From assembly GCF_030813115.1 (NCBI RefSeq), contig NZ_JAUSTY010000001.1, forward strand, positions 124,001 through 188,000: 64,000 bases of DNA. Reading direction: 5' to 3'. Position numbers and translations under genes: made by a program. Below, one piece after another: positions 1 to 10,077 of the stretch. Under the pieces are notes generated by a model, which was not told where the DNA came from, did not search any database, and saw only the letters and a program-made list of their open reading frames with translations. Source of the DNA: Bacillus horti (GTDB taxonomy: Bacteria > Bacillota > Bacilli > Caldalkalibacillales > JCM-10596). Position 1 is the first letter of the stretch. Each line of letters begins with the position of its first letter.

Positions 1-675
1 AATATTTTTCTTTGGTAAGGGTGTGTAAGTACCGTCAGCATTATGATTAAATTGTGAAAATACTAGGTTCCAGACCTCTAGATATCTTTCATTTTCTCCA
101 CCTGGATAAAGCTCAGGGTCCTGTTCATCATTACCGTATTCAGGACCACGATCATAAAAGATCTCTGAGTTTGGACCACTTGGACCTTCTCCTATATCCC
201 AAAAATTCCCTTCTAAACGGATGATTCGCTCTGCAGGAACACCTATCGTATTAAACCAAATATCATACGCTTCGTCATCCTCTGGATGAATGGTGACAGA
301 AAGCTTGTCTGGATCAAAACCAATCCATTTAGGATCTATTAGAAATTCCCAGGCCCATTCAATTGCTTCTTTCTTGAAATATTCTCCGATTGAAAAGTTA
401 CCTAGCATCTCAAAGAAAGTATGGTGTCTTGCTGTTTTTCCTACATTTTCTATATCATTCGTACGAATTGATTTTTGAGCATTTGTTATTCTTGGGTTTT
501 CAGGGACAACACGCCCATCAAAATATTTCTTTAGGGTTGCCACACCACTATTGATCCATAGCAAGCTAGGGTCCTCATAAGGGACTAATGAAGCGCTCGG
601 CTCAATGTCATGCCCTTTTTCCTTAAAGAAATCTAAAAATATCTGTCTAATCTGAGCAGATGTTAGTTCTTTCAT
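1..675 (-). CDS. alaS: Alanyl-tRNA synthetase, N-terminal part (runs off the window)
   Basis: Cytoplasmic class II synthetase that charges tRNA-Ala. Only the first 225 residues lie in the window, beginning [22 protein letters not shown]; the frame is open to base 1. The segment holds the start of the catalytic core with the family blocks [44 protein letters not shown] and [11 protein letters not shown]. The ATG at 675 follows a purine-rich ribosome site. A T-box leader lies directly upstream and the gene follows an AI-2E-type permease, the same order as yrrI-alaS in Bacillus. The editing and C-terminal domains are outside the window. Identification is secure. Confidence 0.97.
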   Translation of the reverse strand, partial: MKELTSAQIRQIFLDFFKEKGHDIEPSASLVPYEDPSLLWINSGVATLKKYFDGRVVPENPRITNAQKSIRTNDIENVGKTARHHTFFEMLGNFSIGEYFKKEAIEWAWEFLIDPKWIGFDPDKLSVTIHPEDDEAYDIWFNTIGVPAERIIRLEGNFWDIGEGPSGPNSEIFYDRGPEYGNDEQDPELYPGGENERYLEVWNLVFSQFNHNADGTYTPLPKKNI

Positions 676-759
676 TGTTTCAAGCTCCTTTTCATTTCAT
701 ATTTTACGAAGACTAAGCAAGGTACGCTAAGACCACCTCGACCGACCATAATTCTTGTA

Positions 760-1098
760 AAAATAAATAAAACTCTTCCATCCTAACTTTCTCCATTAGA
801 GAAAATCAGGGACGAAAGAGTATTCTTACGCGGTACCACCCTGCTTATACAGCTACAAGCCCTTACTTAGATAAGGTACAAAAGTGACTGTATCGCTTTC
901 TTCCACGATAACGGAGTGGAGCCGACAGGGGTTAGCTGTATTCAGGAATGGCTTTCAACAGTCACACACTTAGAAGCTCTCTCAGCCTCGACCCTGGACT
1001 CAATAATTTCAGTCCTCGATCACTGGAGCATCCTTTCTGTCAGGGATACCTGCTTACTTCGTTCCATCATCATTTTCAATATATTTCTTCACAATATA
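760..1098 (-). promoter_or_regulatory. T-box leader of alaS with terminator
   Basis: The minus strand carries the canonical T-box sequence AGGGTGGTACCGCG at 829-842. Just downstream is a terminator whose arms lie at 809-820 (CTCTTTCGTCCC) and 773-783 (GGATGGAAGAG), with a U-rich tail at 760-772. Uncharged tRNA-Ala is expected to pair with a specifier codon in stem I and with the T-box, so that read-through into alaS occurs. GCT (Ala) triplets occur in the expected stem I region, but I could not fix which one is the specifier. Confidence 0.93.
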
Positions 1099-1104
1099 CC
1101 CATT

Positions 1105-1134
1105 ATTATACTTAGAAGCAGGGACCCCTGTCAA
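1105..1134 (-). promoter_or_regulatory. Sigma-A type promoter of the alaS leader
   Basis: On the minus strand a perfect TTGACA (1129-1134) is followed, after an 18-base spacer, by a perfect TATAAT (1105-1110). It sits immediately after the stop codon of the upstream permease gene and places the start of the T-box RNA near 1098. It gives alaS transcription independent of its neighbour. Confidence 0.85.
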
Positions 1135-2238
1135 TCATTCATATTGCTGATTATTCCCTCCCTCTTTAATCTGCCGAGCTCTTCGAGTATGTTCAATTAA
1201 GTGCTCCAAGACCACTTTTCCTGCAACAAAAATAGGCACGGCTAAAATAAGACCAACTACCCCACCTATTTGATGCCCAAGAAGAAGGGATAAAATGATG
1301 AAAACAGGATGGATATGTAGTCTTTTCCCTACAATCCAAGGAGCCAGAATATTCCCCTCAATAATCTGTATGATCAAGTTAATCACAATAACCCACAGAA
1401 CTAAAGAAGGCTTAGTCAATAAGGCAACTAAAATGGCTGGAGCAATGCCAATGAAAGGGCCGAAGTATGGAATAATATTCGTAACAGCCATGAGGCCTGC
1501 TAGAAAAAGTGTATAGGGTAAACCTATAATGAAATACCCTATTAGCGAAAGAAGACCAACTACAAGACTAATCATAATTTGCCCTCTTATGTACTCTCCT
1601 AATGAATGATCTATATCCTTCCATATGTCTAAGGCCATTTTTCTTTTCGAAGTAGGGATTAGATGATATATCGTCTTATTCATAATTTCAGCATCTAACA
1701 AAAAGTAAAAGACTAAAAACGGAATAACAACTAAAGCAAACATTTTATCTAGCATTTTTCCCGCTCCCTCAACCATTTGACTTATCGTATGGCGAGAGTC
1801 AGATTGAATGCTTAACAAAGCATCGTTTATCCCTAGGTGAATACCATCAGGAAGTCTTTGGAGTTGCATCTCAAACCGTTCTAACCAAATCAAAATCGTT
1901 TTCTGGATTTGTGGGAGCTCATTCATCAAATCTCTGAGCTGCTCTATAAATACGGGTGTACCAAACCATAGAACACAACCTAAAGCACCAAAAAATAAAA
2001 TATAAAGTACCAATATGGACAGGGTTCGATTTAAACGTGTCTTCATCAACAAGTCAACTAGGGGATGAAGTAAATAGGCAATAATCATGGATATAAGAAA
2101 AGGAACCAGTATCGCCTGTACAATTCGAACGAAAGGAGTGAGATATGGAAAAATCAAGAAGGCTAAATACAGGATAAGCATAGCTAAAGCGAAAATTCCA
2201 ATGATTCTTAGGGACTGTGGAGAAAAGACTCTGTTCAT
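1135..2238 (-). CDS. yrrI: AI-2E family transporter (YrrI-like)
   Basis: A 367-residue integral membrane protein of the AI-2E (PF01594) exporter family. Several hydrophobic helices are visible: an N-terminal pair (about 10-65), one near 75-95, and a C-terminal cluster from about 160 to 345. The family signature region VTNIIPYFGPFIGIAPAI is present. Members move various substrates; the substrate here cannot be told from sequence. RBS AAAGGAG precedes the ATG. The gene order permease-alaS matches B. subtilis yrrI-alaS, which supports orthology. No strong terminator follows it, so some read-through into the alaS leader is likely. Confidence 0.9.
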   Translation of the reverse strand: MNRVFSPQSLRIIGIFALAMLILYLAFLIFPYLTPFVRIVQAILVPFLISMIIAYLLHPLVDLLMKTRLNRTLSILVLYILFFGALGCVLWFGTPVFIEQLRDLMNELPQIQKTILIWLERFEMQLQRLPDGIHLGINDALLSIQSDSRHTISQMVEGAGKMLDKMFALVVIPFLVFYFLLDAEIMNKTIYHLIPTSKRKMALDIWKDIDHSLGEYIRGQIMISLVVGLLSLIGYFIIGLPYTLFLAGLMAVTNIIPYFGPFIGIAPAILVALLTKPSLVLWVIVINLIIQIIEGNILAPWIVGKRLHIHPVFIILSLLLGHQIGGVVGLILAVPIFVAGKVVLEHLIEHTRRARQIKEGGNNQQYE

Positions 2239-2365
2239 CTCACTTCTCCTTTTCTAATTAGGTCAGAGTTAGTATGTTCTCCTAAGCTAACTTTGATTCT
2301 TATTTTGCATGATTTATAAATGGATTTAAGCAGGATCATTCTGCCTTAGGATCTGCCTTCAATTG

Positions 2366-2395
2366 AAAAAAGGAAAGGCGTTTGCCTTTCCTTTT
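2366..2395 (-). terminator. Intrinsic terminator
   Basis: GGAAAGGC/GCCTTTCC stem flanked by A and T runs on both sides (AAAAAAGGAAAGGC ... GCCTTTCCTTTT). It ends minus-strand transcription from the small genes at 2442-2882, and its symmetry would let it work on the other strand too. Confidence 0.85.
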
Positions 2396-2441
2396 AAGCA
2401 TAGATTTATTCCCTATTTCACTATGCTCAGGATATGAATAC

Positions 2442-2672
2442 TTATATCCGTGCCCAGCTACGAACCCTATTCATCATACTTGATCGACCTGACATGATCT
2501 GGTTCATCATGCGCTTTCGACCGGACATCATCTGATTCGTGGTCTGATTAAACCAGCTAGTGATCATCCTCCAGCCTCTTGGTTTTGATGATGATCTTCT
2601 GATGATTTGCACCATAGCAAGTGCAATCCCAGCAAGAGCCAGCATGGAGGGTAACATTGAGTTTCTTCTCAT
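2442..2672 (-). CDS. Small basic DUF3918/YrzQ-like protein
   Basis: A 76-residue protein with one N-terminal hydrophobic helix (about residues 6-24) followed by a strongly basic tail containing the loosely repeated unit NQxMSGRxxMMN (residues about 46-70). Start is supported by GTAGGAGATGAAAAC before the ATG. It resembles the YrzQ/DUF3918 family of tiny membrane-anchored Bacillus proteins, one of which is found near recD2 (yrrC) in B. subtilis. Function unknown. It lies 18 bases after the zinc-ribbon-like gene and ahead of a terminator, so the two are probably cotranscribed. Confidence 0.6.
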   Translation of the reverse strand: MRRNSMLPSMLALAGIALAMVQIIRRSSSKPRGWRMITSWFNQTTNQMMSGRKRMMNQIMSGRSSMMNRVRSWARI

Positions 2673-2690
2673 GTTTTCATCTCCTACATG

Positions 2691-2882
2691 TTAGATTTGG
2701 ACACCTGAGTCCTCAATAAAAAGATCGTTTAATGAACTGAGGCTCCCATCCTCTTCAACCTGGTATACATCAACAACCTTTTCCTCATCTACAGCAAACT
2801 CTATAAAGCATCCCCAACAATAAAACTGCCTTGTTCCAATTTTCCCTAAATCCTTGCCCTTACAATTAGGACATGAAAGCAT
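2691..2882 (-). CDS. Small zinc-ribbon-like protein (YrzR-like)
   Basis: A 63-residue acidic protein with CPNCKGKDLGKIG at residues 4-16 and a second pair CWGC at about 22-25, together a likely four-cysteine zinc ribbon. The remainder is acidic and ends VSSLNDLF-like. A strong RBS (AGAGGAGG) precedes the ATG. It sits downstream of recD2, where Bacillus genomes carry a similar short protein (YrzR). I cannot assign a molecular function. Confidence 0.7.
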   Translation of the reverse strand: MLSCPNCKGKDLGKIGTRQFYCWGCFIEFAVDEEKVVDVYQVEEDGSLSSLNDLFIEDSGVQI

Positions 2883-3121
2883 GTATTTACCTCCTCTGTC
2901 AGCATAAACGGTCTAAACCTTCTTACCTTTTATCCTGTCCCTCTCAGGAGGAGTGTATACATTTTCCAGCATACCTACATGCAATCACAGTAGCTACAGA
3001 ACAGTCCTCATTCTGTACAACTATAGTTTTCCTAGTTCAAAACGATTCATGAACAGTCATGGACTCCAATTTTTCCCTTAGACTTTTCTTTATACTTGTT
3101 CCTCATTAGTGTCGCAATATC

Positions 3122-5509
3122 TTATTTGGTACTGGTAGCTTCGTTAGCTTCAGCTACCGTTTCTGTTATCCACTCTTGTAACGTTTCCTTTAGATATGTG
3201 TGACGAGACACATCATCCTGCTTTTGCAAGCCTTGTAGAAAGGTCTGCTCTTCACCACACAAGATTAAAAAATCCCTAGCCCTAGTAATAGCTGTATAAA
3301 TAAGATTCCTGCGCAACATTCGATGGTACTGTCTTACAACGGGCACAACCACAATAGGAAACTCACTTCCCTGTGATTTATGAACGGAGCAGCAATACGC
3401 CAAGGTTAACTGATTCCATTGATTTTTCGGATAAAGCACTTCCTTTTGATCAAACAAAACAACAAGCTGATCCTCTTTATCTACATTTTCCTTAGCCCAA
3501 ATGACGGATACAACCTCACCGATATCTCCATTAAACACATGCTCCTCAGGATTGTTCGCTAATTGCAAGACCTTATCCCCAACCCGAAAAATATAGTCAC
3601 CATGTGTAACCTGGCGCTTCCCTTCAGTCTGAGGGTTAAAAAGATTCTGTAAGGACTTGTTTATGGCATCAATACCTGCTGCACCCTTGTACATAGGAAC
3701 AAGCACTTGAATGTCCTTAGGGGTATACCCTTTTCTTATAGCTGATGAGCAAATTTGACCCACAGCATCCACAACACTGTTTTGATTACAAGCAAAAAAA
3801 CGTCGATCCGCAGATGGTGTTTTAATGTCAATATGTGCTTCCTGTCTTTTAATTTGATGGGCTAACGTAATAATAGACGAGCCTTCCGCCTGACGATATA
3901 TCTCCTGTAATTCCACTACGGGTAGTCGTTCACTTTGCATTAAATCGCGCAGGACTTGACCTGGACCCACGGAGGGTAACTGGTCTTGATCACCTACTAA
4001 CAAAATCTGGATCGTCTCTGGTAAAGCTCTGAACAATTGATTGGCTAGCCATTGATCCATCATGGATGATTCATCTATAATTAGGAGTTTTCCTTCTATT
4101 GGGTTATCCTCATCATGCTTAAATTCCTTTCCACCACTCCAGCCCAAAAGACGATGAATCGTCACAGCCGGCACACCAGTAGATTCATACATTCTTTTGG
4201 CTGCTCTTCCTGTAGGGGCAATCAGTAGAATAGGAAACGGATCTTCTTTTTTCACATAATCCTCTGGATTTAGAGACAATCCATGTAGCTCAGCATATAT
4301 TTCACAGACACCTCGGATGACAGTCGTTTTTCCGGTTCCTGGCCCTCCTGTTAGGATCATAAATGGGGAAGACAAAGCTTTTTCTATCGCTTGCTTCTGC
4401 GTTTCAGCGTATTCAATACAAAGCCTTTCTTCAAGCTCTCCTAAAGCCTTTAAAAACTCCTGCTGAGAAAAGGAGGCGGCTAATCCATTCTGATGAATTT
4501 TTCTGACCTTCTTGGCAAAGCCTTTTTCGGCATAAAATAATGAAGGTGTATACACTCGATCCTCTTCAATAATTAGTTTCTCTTCCCTGCCAAGTTCAAT
4601 GATTTGGTTTGAAATAGAAAGTTCATCTATGATTGCTTTTTTACGGCTAAACCGCTCTATACCTTGAGGTATGGAAGAAGGATAAGCACTACTCTCATCG
4701 TAGGACTGTAGCTGATTAATCCAGTTTGTTAGATCCGTCAAGTACTGCTCCAAAGGCAAAAAAACGTGACCATATTGCTCAGACTGCTCTCTGAGGTAAT
4801 ATAAGCACGCCGCCTGTAAACGTTCAGCAGACTCTTCAGCTATTCCAACAGCTCGTCCAATCAAATCAGCCCTTTTAAAGCCTATTCCTTCTATTGTTTC
4901 TATCAGCTCATACGGATTCTCTTCCAAGATAGTCATAGAACGCTCCGCATACTTCTGATAAATTTGAATGGACAAGGAAATACCTATTCCATATTCCGAA
5001 AGCTTGACTATGATCTGCTCTAGCCCTTGATTTTCTTGAATTCGTTCAAAGATTAACTGTCTGGTCTTATCCTGTAGCTTAGGTACTTCACGCAGGCAAT
5101 CCGGTTCTTCAAGAATACGCTGAATCGCCTGCTCACCTAAAGTGTCGACAATACTGGCAGCTAGCTTTTTACCCACACCGGGGAACAGATCACTTGATAA
5201 ATAATGGACAATACCCTCACGACCTTGGGGCATTTCCTTTCTAAATTGCTCTACCGAATATTGAATACCATACTTAGGGTGCTGCTTGATGGAGCCCCAA
5301 AACGTATATATTTCATCCTCAGCTAGGGAAGGATAGACACCCACAATCATAATTTCTTTTTCATTAATCGTTTCTGTCGTGTCAGAAATTCTGATCCGTG
5401 TTACGGTGAAGTAAGATTCAGGATTATGAAAGAGTTCCTGGATCATTTTCCCTTTGATATAAGGCTTACGATCATCAAAAAGATCGAATGACGATTGAAC
5501 TACGTTCAT
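3122..5509 (-). CDS. recD2: ATP-dependent RecD2 DNA helicase
   Basis: A 795-residue superfamily 1 helicase of the RecD2 type, which works without RecBC and is linked in B. subtilis to replication-fork maintenance and mismatch repair. The N-terminal OB-like and helix-hairpin-helix region (about 1-330) includes VGKKLAASIVDTLGEQAI and GIGFKRADLIGRAVGI. Walker A GGPGTGKTT is near residue 386 and Walker B LLIIDESSM near 475. Further motifs are VGDQDQLPSVGPGQVLRDL, YRQAEGSSII and the C-terminal LAYCCSVHKSQGSEFP and LIYTAITRA. Length is normal for the family. RBS AAGGAGT before the ATG. It follows the TPR gene as in B. subtilis yrrB-yrrC. Confidence 0.96.
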   Translation of the reverse strand: MNVVQSSFDLFDDRKPYIKGKMIQELFHNPESYFTVTRIRISDTTETINEKEIMIVGVYPSLAEDEIYTFWGSIKQHPKYGIQYSVEQFRKEMPQGREGIVHYLSSDLFPGVGKKLAASIVDTLGEQAIQRILEEPDCLREVPKLQDKTRQLIFERIQENQGLEQIIVKLSEYGIGISLSIQIYQKYAERSMTILEENPYELIETIEGIGFKRADLIGRAVGIAEESAERLQAACLYYLREQSEQYGHVFLPLEQYLTDLTNWINQLQSYDESSAYPSSIPQGIERFSRKKAIIDELSISNQIIELGREEKLIIEEDRVYTPSLFYAEKGFAKKVRKIHQNGLAASFSQQEFLKALGELEERLCIEYAETQKQAIEKALSSPFMILTGGPGTGKTTVIRGVCEIYAELHGLSLNPEDYVKKEDPFPILLIAPTGRAAKRMYESTGVPAVTIHRLLGWSGGKEFKHDEDNPIEGKLLIIDESSMMDQWLANQLFRALPETIQILLVGDQDQLPSVGPGQVLRDLMQSERLPVVELQEIYRQAEGSSIITLAHQIKRQEAHIDIKTPSADRRFFACNQNSVVDAVGQICSSAIRKGYTPKDIQVLVPMYKGAAGIDAINKSLQNLFNPQTEGKRQVTHGDYIFRVGDKVLQLANNPEEHVFNGDIGEVVSVIWAKENVDKEDQLVVLFDQKEVLYPKNQWNQLTLAYCCSVHKSQGSEFPIVVVPVVRQYHRMLRRNLIYTAITRARDFLILCGEEQTFLQGLQKQDDVSRHTYLKETLQEWITETVAEANEATSTK

Positions 5510-5557
5510 TGTTTATAACTCCTTCTTCCTAGCTTTTAAAACAACTTTTCTTTGCTG

Positions 5558-6244
5558 CTATTGATTCTCTAATAGCTGCTCCACCTGTTTTTTACCATTC
5601 AAAGCTAACAAATGATTTGGCTGAATATTGATTGCATGCTCAAAGCATTCCTTCGCTTGCTCTAGTCGTTCACTCATTGTATACGCTACCCCTAAGTTGT
5701 AATACGCATCAGCATGCTCAGGATCCTGTTCAACGACACGTTCAAAATCAACTAATGCCTCTTCTATATGATTCATATAGGCTAAACATAAGCCTCTTTC
5801 AAAAAGAGCTTCTACATCATCTGGATTATAGTCTAATGCCCTTTGAAAATACGCCAAGGCCTGTTTTTCATAGCCTTCTCCTTGATTCTTACTACTCATT
5901 CCTAGCATATAGTATAGGTCAGCATTCTCCAGACCTAATTCCTCTGCTTTCGTAAACATAGCTTGGGCTTCCGACCATTTCTCTAAATTGTATAGAGCTG
6001 CCCCTTTTCCGTAATACGCCGTAGCAAAGGAAGCGTCAAGCTCAATCGCTTTTTGAAACCAATCAATGGCCTGCTCGGCCTGATTAGATGCAGATAAAAC
6101 ATTGCCAATATGACAATATGGATTAATATAAGAAGGGTCTTCCTCAATCGCTTGGGCAAATAGCTTTAAAGCCTCTTCGACTTGACCCTCCTTCAAAAGC
6201 TCTATCCCTTGCTCACTTTTAAGTTCAGCTTCCGCTCTACTCAT
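5558..6244 (-). CDS. yrrB: TPR-repeat protein (YrrB-like)
   Basis: A 228-residue soluble protein made almost wholly of tetratricopeptide repeats. Six or so units of about 34 residues are visible, with the pattern AxxxGxxLYNLxxWxxAxxxFxxAxELxPxxAxxYYxxG; examples are INPYCHIGNVLSASNQAEQAIDW-type helices and ADAYYNLGVAYTMSERLEQA. Such repeats form protein-binding scaffolds; the partner is unknown. It lies between mnmA and recD2, the same position as yrrB in B. subtilis, probably in one transcript with them (gaps of 31 and 48 bases). Confidence 0.9.
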   Translation of the reverse strand: MSRAEAELKSEQGIELLKEGQVEEALKLFAQAIEEDPSYINPYCHIGNVLSASNQAEQAIDWFQKAIELDASFATAYYGKGAALYNLEKWSEAQAMFTKAEELGLENADLYYMLGMSSKNQGEGYEKQALAYFQRALDYNPDDVEALFERGLCLAYMNHIEEALVDFERVVEQDPEHADAYYNLGVAYTMSERLEQAKECFEHAINIQPNHLLALNGKKQVEQLLENQ

Positions 6245-6275
6245 GGTTTTCTCCCTTTCCTTCTCACCTGCTCCT

Positions 6276-7445
<1,170 letters not shown>

Positions 7446-7478
7446 TCACAGCTAATCTCTACAGTGAGGTTAATCTAT

Positions 7479-8621
7479 TTACAGCTTTACAAGTCGTTGA
7501 ACGATTTTCACCGACGTTTCAGCCGTCCTCTCAATCTGCTCCAGCGTATTGCCAAGCCCAAAGCTAAAGCGAATCGCCGATTCAATCCTCGCCTGATCAG
7601 TCGTCATCGCTGAAATCACGTGTGATGGCTGCAAGGAACCTGCTGAACAAGCTGATCCACTAGAAGCAGCAACTCCCTCTAAATCTAAGTTCATTAGCAT
7701 AGCGTCTGCTTTAACTCCTAGAAAACTTACATTTAAAATATGAGGCATCCCATTCTCAACCTGACCGTTTATTGTGAATCTCACGTTTGCTTCACGGAAA
7801 ATACGCAGCATGGTGTCCTTATATTTCTGATAAAGCTCTTTTTTTTCAGCAATTTCGTTATAAGCGAGCTTAATCGCCTCAGCAAAGCCAATAATGCCTG
7901 CCAAATTTTCTGTTCCAGCTCTTCTATTTCGTTCTTGAGATCCTCCAAACAGCTGAGGCTTAATTAATATATCCGGGCGTATATAGAGCAAGCCTACACC
8001 TTTGGGGCCATTAATCTTATGTGCTGATAAGGATAATAAATCTACAGGAAGCTCATGTATATCTAGCTGCTCAACTCCCAATGCTTGTACTGCATCGGTA
8101 TGAAAGGTAACCCCTTTATCTCTTAAAACCTGCCCGATTTCGGTTATTGGCTGCAAGGTTCCCGTTTCATTATTCCCATACATTAGGGTTACAAGAATCG
8201 TTTCCTCACGCAGCGCCGCTACAAGATCTTGGATCTTCACTTTCCCCTCTTCATCCACCGGTAAGTAGGTGATCTCAAAGCCTAGCTCTTCTAAATTGGC
8301 ACATGTATGCAATACCGCATGATGCTCCGTTTGGGTTGTTATAATATGCTTCCCTTTCGCTTGGTTAGCTAGTGCCGTTCCTATAATCGCTAAATTGTCT
8401 GACTCGGTGCCCCCGCTTGTAAAAACGAGATGACCATTCTGTATATTCATTAAGCTCGCTATCGTTCTTCTAGCTTGATCAAGAGCTCCGCGAGCTTTTT
8501 GTCCAAAGGAATGAATACTTGATGGATTTCCAAATAGCTCTGTCATATACGGAGTCATTGCTTGAACAACCTGAGGGTGAACAGGTGTTGTAGCCGCATG
8601 ATCAACATAAATTCCACTCAT
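7479..8621 (-). CDS. Cysteine desulfurase, NifS/YrvO type
   Basis: PLP enzyme of about 380 residues that takes sulfur from cysteine for tRNA thiolation and Fe-S work. The PLP lysine is in SLSAHKINGPKGVG, the substrate-binding block is GGSQERNRRAGTENLAG, and the active cysteine is in SSGSACSAGSLQPSHV. The open frame extends to 8660, but the ATG at 8621 (MSGIYVDHAATTPVH) has a well-placed TTAGGAG and begins where the family begins, so I start there. It lies between cymR and mnmA. In B. subtilis the matching gene yrvO supplies MnmA with sulfur. Confidence 0.95.
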   Translation of the reverse strand: MSGIYVDHAATTPVHPQVVQAMTPYMTELFGNPSSIHSFGQKARGALDQARRTIASLMNIQNGHLVFTSGGTESDNLAIIGTALANQAKGKHIITTQTEHHAVLHTCANLEELGFEITYLPVDEEGKVKIQDLVAALREETILVTLMYGNNETGTLQPITEIGQVLRDKGVTFHTDAVQALGVEQLDIHELPVDLLSLSAHKINGPKGVGLLYIRPDILIKPQLFGGSQERNRRAGTENLAGIIGFAEAIKLAYNEIAEKKELYQKYKDTMLRIFREANVRFTINGQVENGMPHILNVSFLGVKADAMLMNLDLEGVAASSGSACSAGSLQPSHVISAMTTDQARIESAIRFSFGLGNTLEQIERTAETSVKIVQRLVKL

Positions 8622-8660
8622 ATGGTTGCATCTCCTAATCTGTTCTAAAACAGCCTTCAT

Positions 8661-9080
8661 TTAAATATAAAACATATAATATTCGTCTGATCCTGAATCC
8701 TTAAACTCAATCAAATCCTCTAAAGAGGTTGAATCTAACACTTCGGTTATACTGTTTCTAATTCGGAGCCATAGGTCACGTTTAGCAGGATCTTCTTCCT
8801 CTTCAAATTCCACTGGACTAATCGGCCCTTCAAGAACACGAATAATGTCCCCAGCTGTAATTTGAGCAGCTGGCTTGGAAAGCATGTACCCTCCATAAGC
8901 TCCGCGAATACTTTTAACAAGCCCCGCGTTACGCAACGGTGAAACTAGCTGCTCTAAATAGTGTTCCGATAAATCATTGGTTTTAGCAATACTTTTTAGC
9001 GAAAGAGGTCTCTCCCCCGAACTTCGCCCTAATTCCATCATTATCGTTAAACCGTATCGTCCTTTTGTCGATATTTTCAC
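8661..9080 (-). CDS. cymR: Rrf2-family regulator CymR
   Basis: A 139-residue winged-helix repressor of the Rrf2 family. The N-terminal MKISTKGRYGLTIMMELG, the recognition region LSEHYLEQLVSPLRNAGLVKSIRGAYGGYML, and the C-terminal dimer helix are clear. The Fe-S-binding cysteines of IscR-type relatives are absent, which fits CymR, the cysteine-metabolism repressor that works with CysK in Bacillus. Translation starts at GTG behind GGAGG. Its place directly ahead of the cysteine desulfurase gene matches cymR-yrvO in B. subtilis. Confidence 0.93.
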   Translation of the reverse strand: MKISTKGRYGLTIMMELGRSSGERPLSLKSIAKTNDLSEHYLEQLVSPLRNAGLVKSIRGAYGGYMLSKPAAQITAGDIIRVLEGPISPVEFEEEEDPAKRDLWLRIRNSITEVLDSTSLEDLIEFKDSGSDEYYMFYI

Positions 9081-9108
9081 TTTGACACCTCCAACAAAAA
9101 TCTAACTG

Positions 9109-9879
9109 CTATACATTTACTTTTTCAGATATTACAGGAGTGAGTACTCCCCCATCTTTATCATTTGAACGATCTATTTTACTAAGAAGTTTATCAACGG
9201 AATATTGGCATTGTGGCAATGTATAGCCTACTACTGTGCCAATACCGAATGTAAACAAAATAGTACCTAAAAAAACAGGACCTCCCAATAACCAGCCTGC
9301 TATCAGGACAACCACTTCAATACCTCCACGCACATATTGAACCTTCCACCCAGTTAGTTGAGTTAATGCCAGCATTAAGCTGTCACGTGGTCCTGCTCCA
9401 CATTTTGGAGCAATATATAAGCCAATTCCATACCCACAGATCAAAATTCCTGCCAAAAGCAGCAAAAGCTTAATCACCCAAAAGGTTGGATTTAGCCAAG
9501 AAAAAACATACATAAAGAAATCAATAAACACTCCAACTAAGAGCATGTTGATCAGAGCTCCTAGCTGTGGCCATGATTTAGTAATCATACTAGAAATAGT
9601 AATGACAACAATTCCTGCAATAATCGACCACATCCCAATGGATAAGCCAAATTTTAAATATAAGCCAATATGAAAGACATCCCAAGGGGCACTTCCAAAA
9701 TCAGCTTTAATCATCATCACGATTCCAAAAGACATAATAATTAAACCAAGTCCAAAAATCAACCAACGAACAAGTAAACGATGAAATTTTCTACTATGTG
9801 CTTCTCCACTCACTTCGTTGCCCTTCTCTCTAATCATTTTCTGTTTATCTCTAGGGTCTTTTGTTCTCTCCCAATACAT
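9109..9879 (-). CDS. YczE/YitT-family integral membrane protein
   Basis: A hydrophobic protein of up to 256 residues with about five membrane helices (roughly 36-58, 75-95, 105-130, 135-155, 185-215). Blocks GIVMMIKADFGSAPWDVFHIGL and GYGIGLYIAPKCGAGPRDSLMLAL are typical of the YczE/YyaS/YitT group, whose function is not established. The start is uncertain: the ATG at 9879 has no obvious ribosome site, while the GTG at codon 23 (9813) follows GAAGGG and would leave a 234-residue protein. It ends 28 bases before cymR, so the two may be cotranscribed. Confidence 0.8.
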   Translation of the reverse strand: MYWERTKDPRDKQKMIREKGNEVSGEAHSRKFHRLLVRWLIFGLGLIIMSFGIVMMIKADFGSAPWDVFHIGLYLKFGLSIGMWSIIAGIVVITISSMITKSWPQLGALINMLLVGVFIDFFMYVFSWLNPTFWVIKLLLLLAGILICGYGIGLYIAPKCGAGPRDSLMLALTQLTGWKVQYVRGGIEVVVLIAGWLLGGPVFLGTILFTFGIGTVVGYTLPQCQYSVDKLLSKIDRSNDKDGGVLTPVISEKVNV

Positions 9880-10077
9880 TATCTAATCATTATATCATGA
9901 AGATATCGTTGTTGCATGGAACTTGACCCTACTCATGGCTAAAGCTATTCTAAAGTATAGTCACTTAGAAATTTAATAAACTTACAATCTACAATCTTAC
10001 GTGTACCCTTTAATAATCATTAAATTTATCGACTACAAAATAAAAAAATAGAGTATAAAGTTAGAAAGGAAGTTCTT

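Noticed and set aside
916-1200. A 94-codon plus-strand frame antisense to the alaS leader.
   Set aside because: It overlaps the T-box stem I and promoter, has no ribosome site and runs into the yrrI gene on the other strand.
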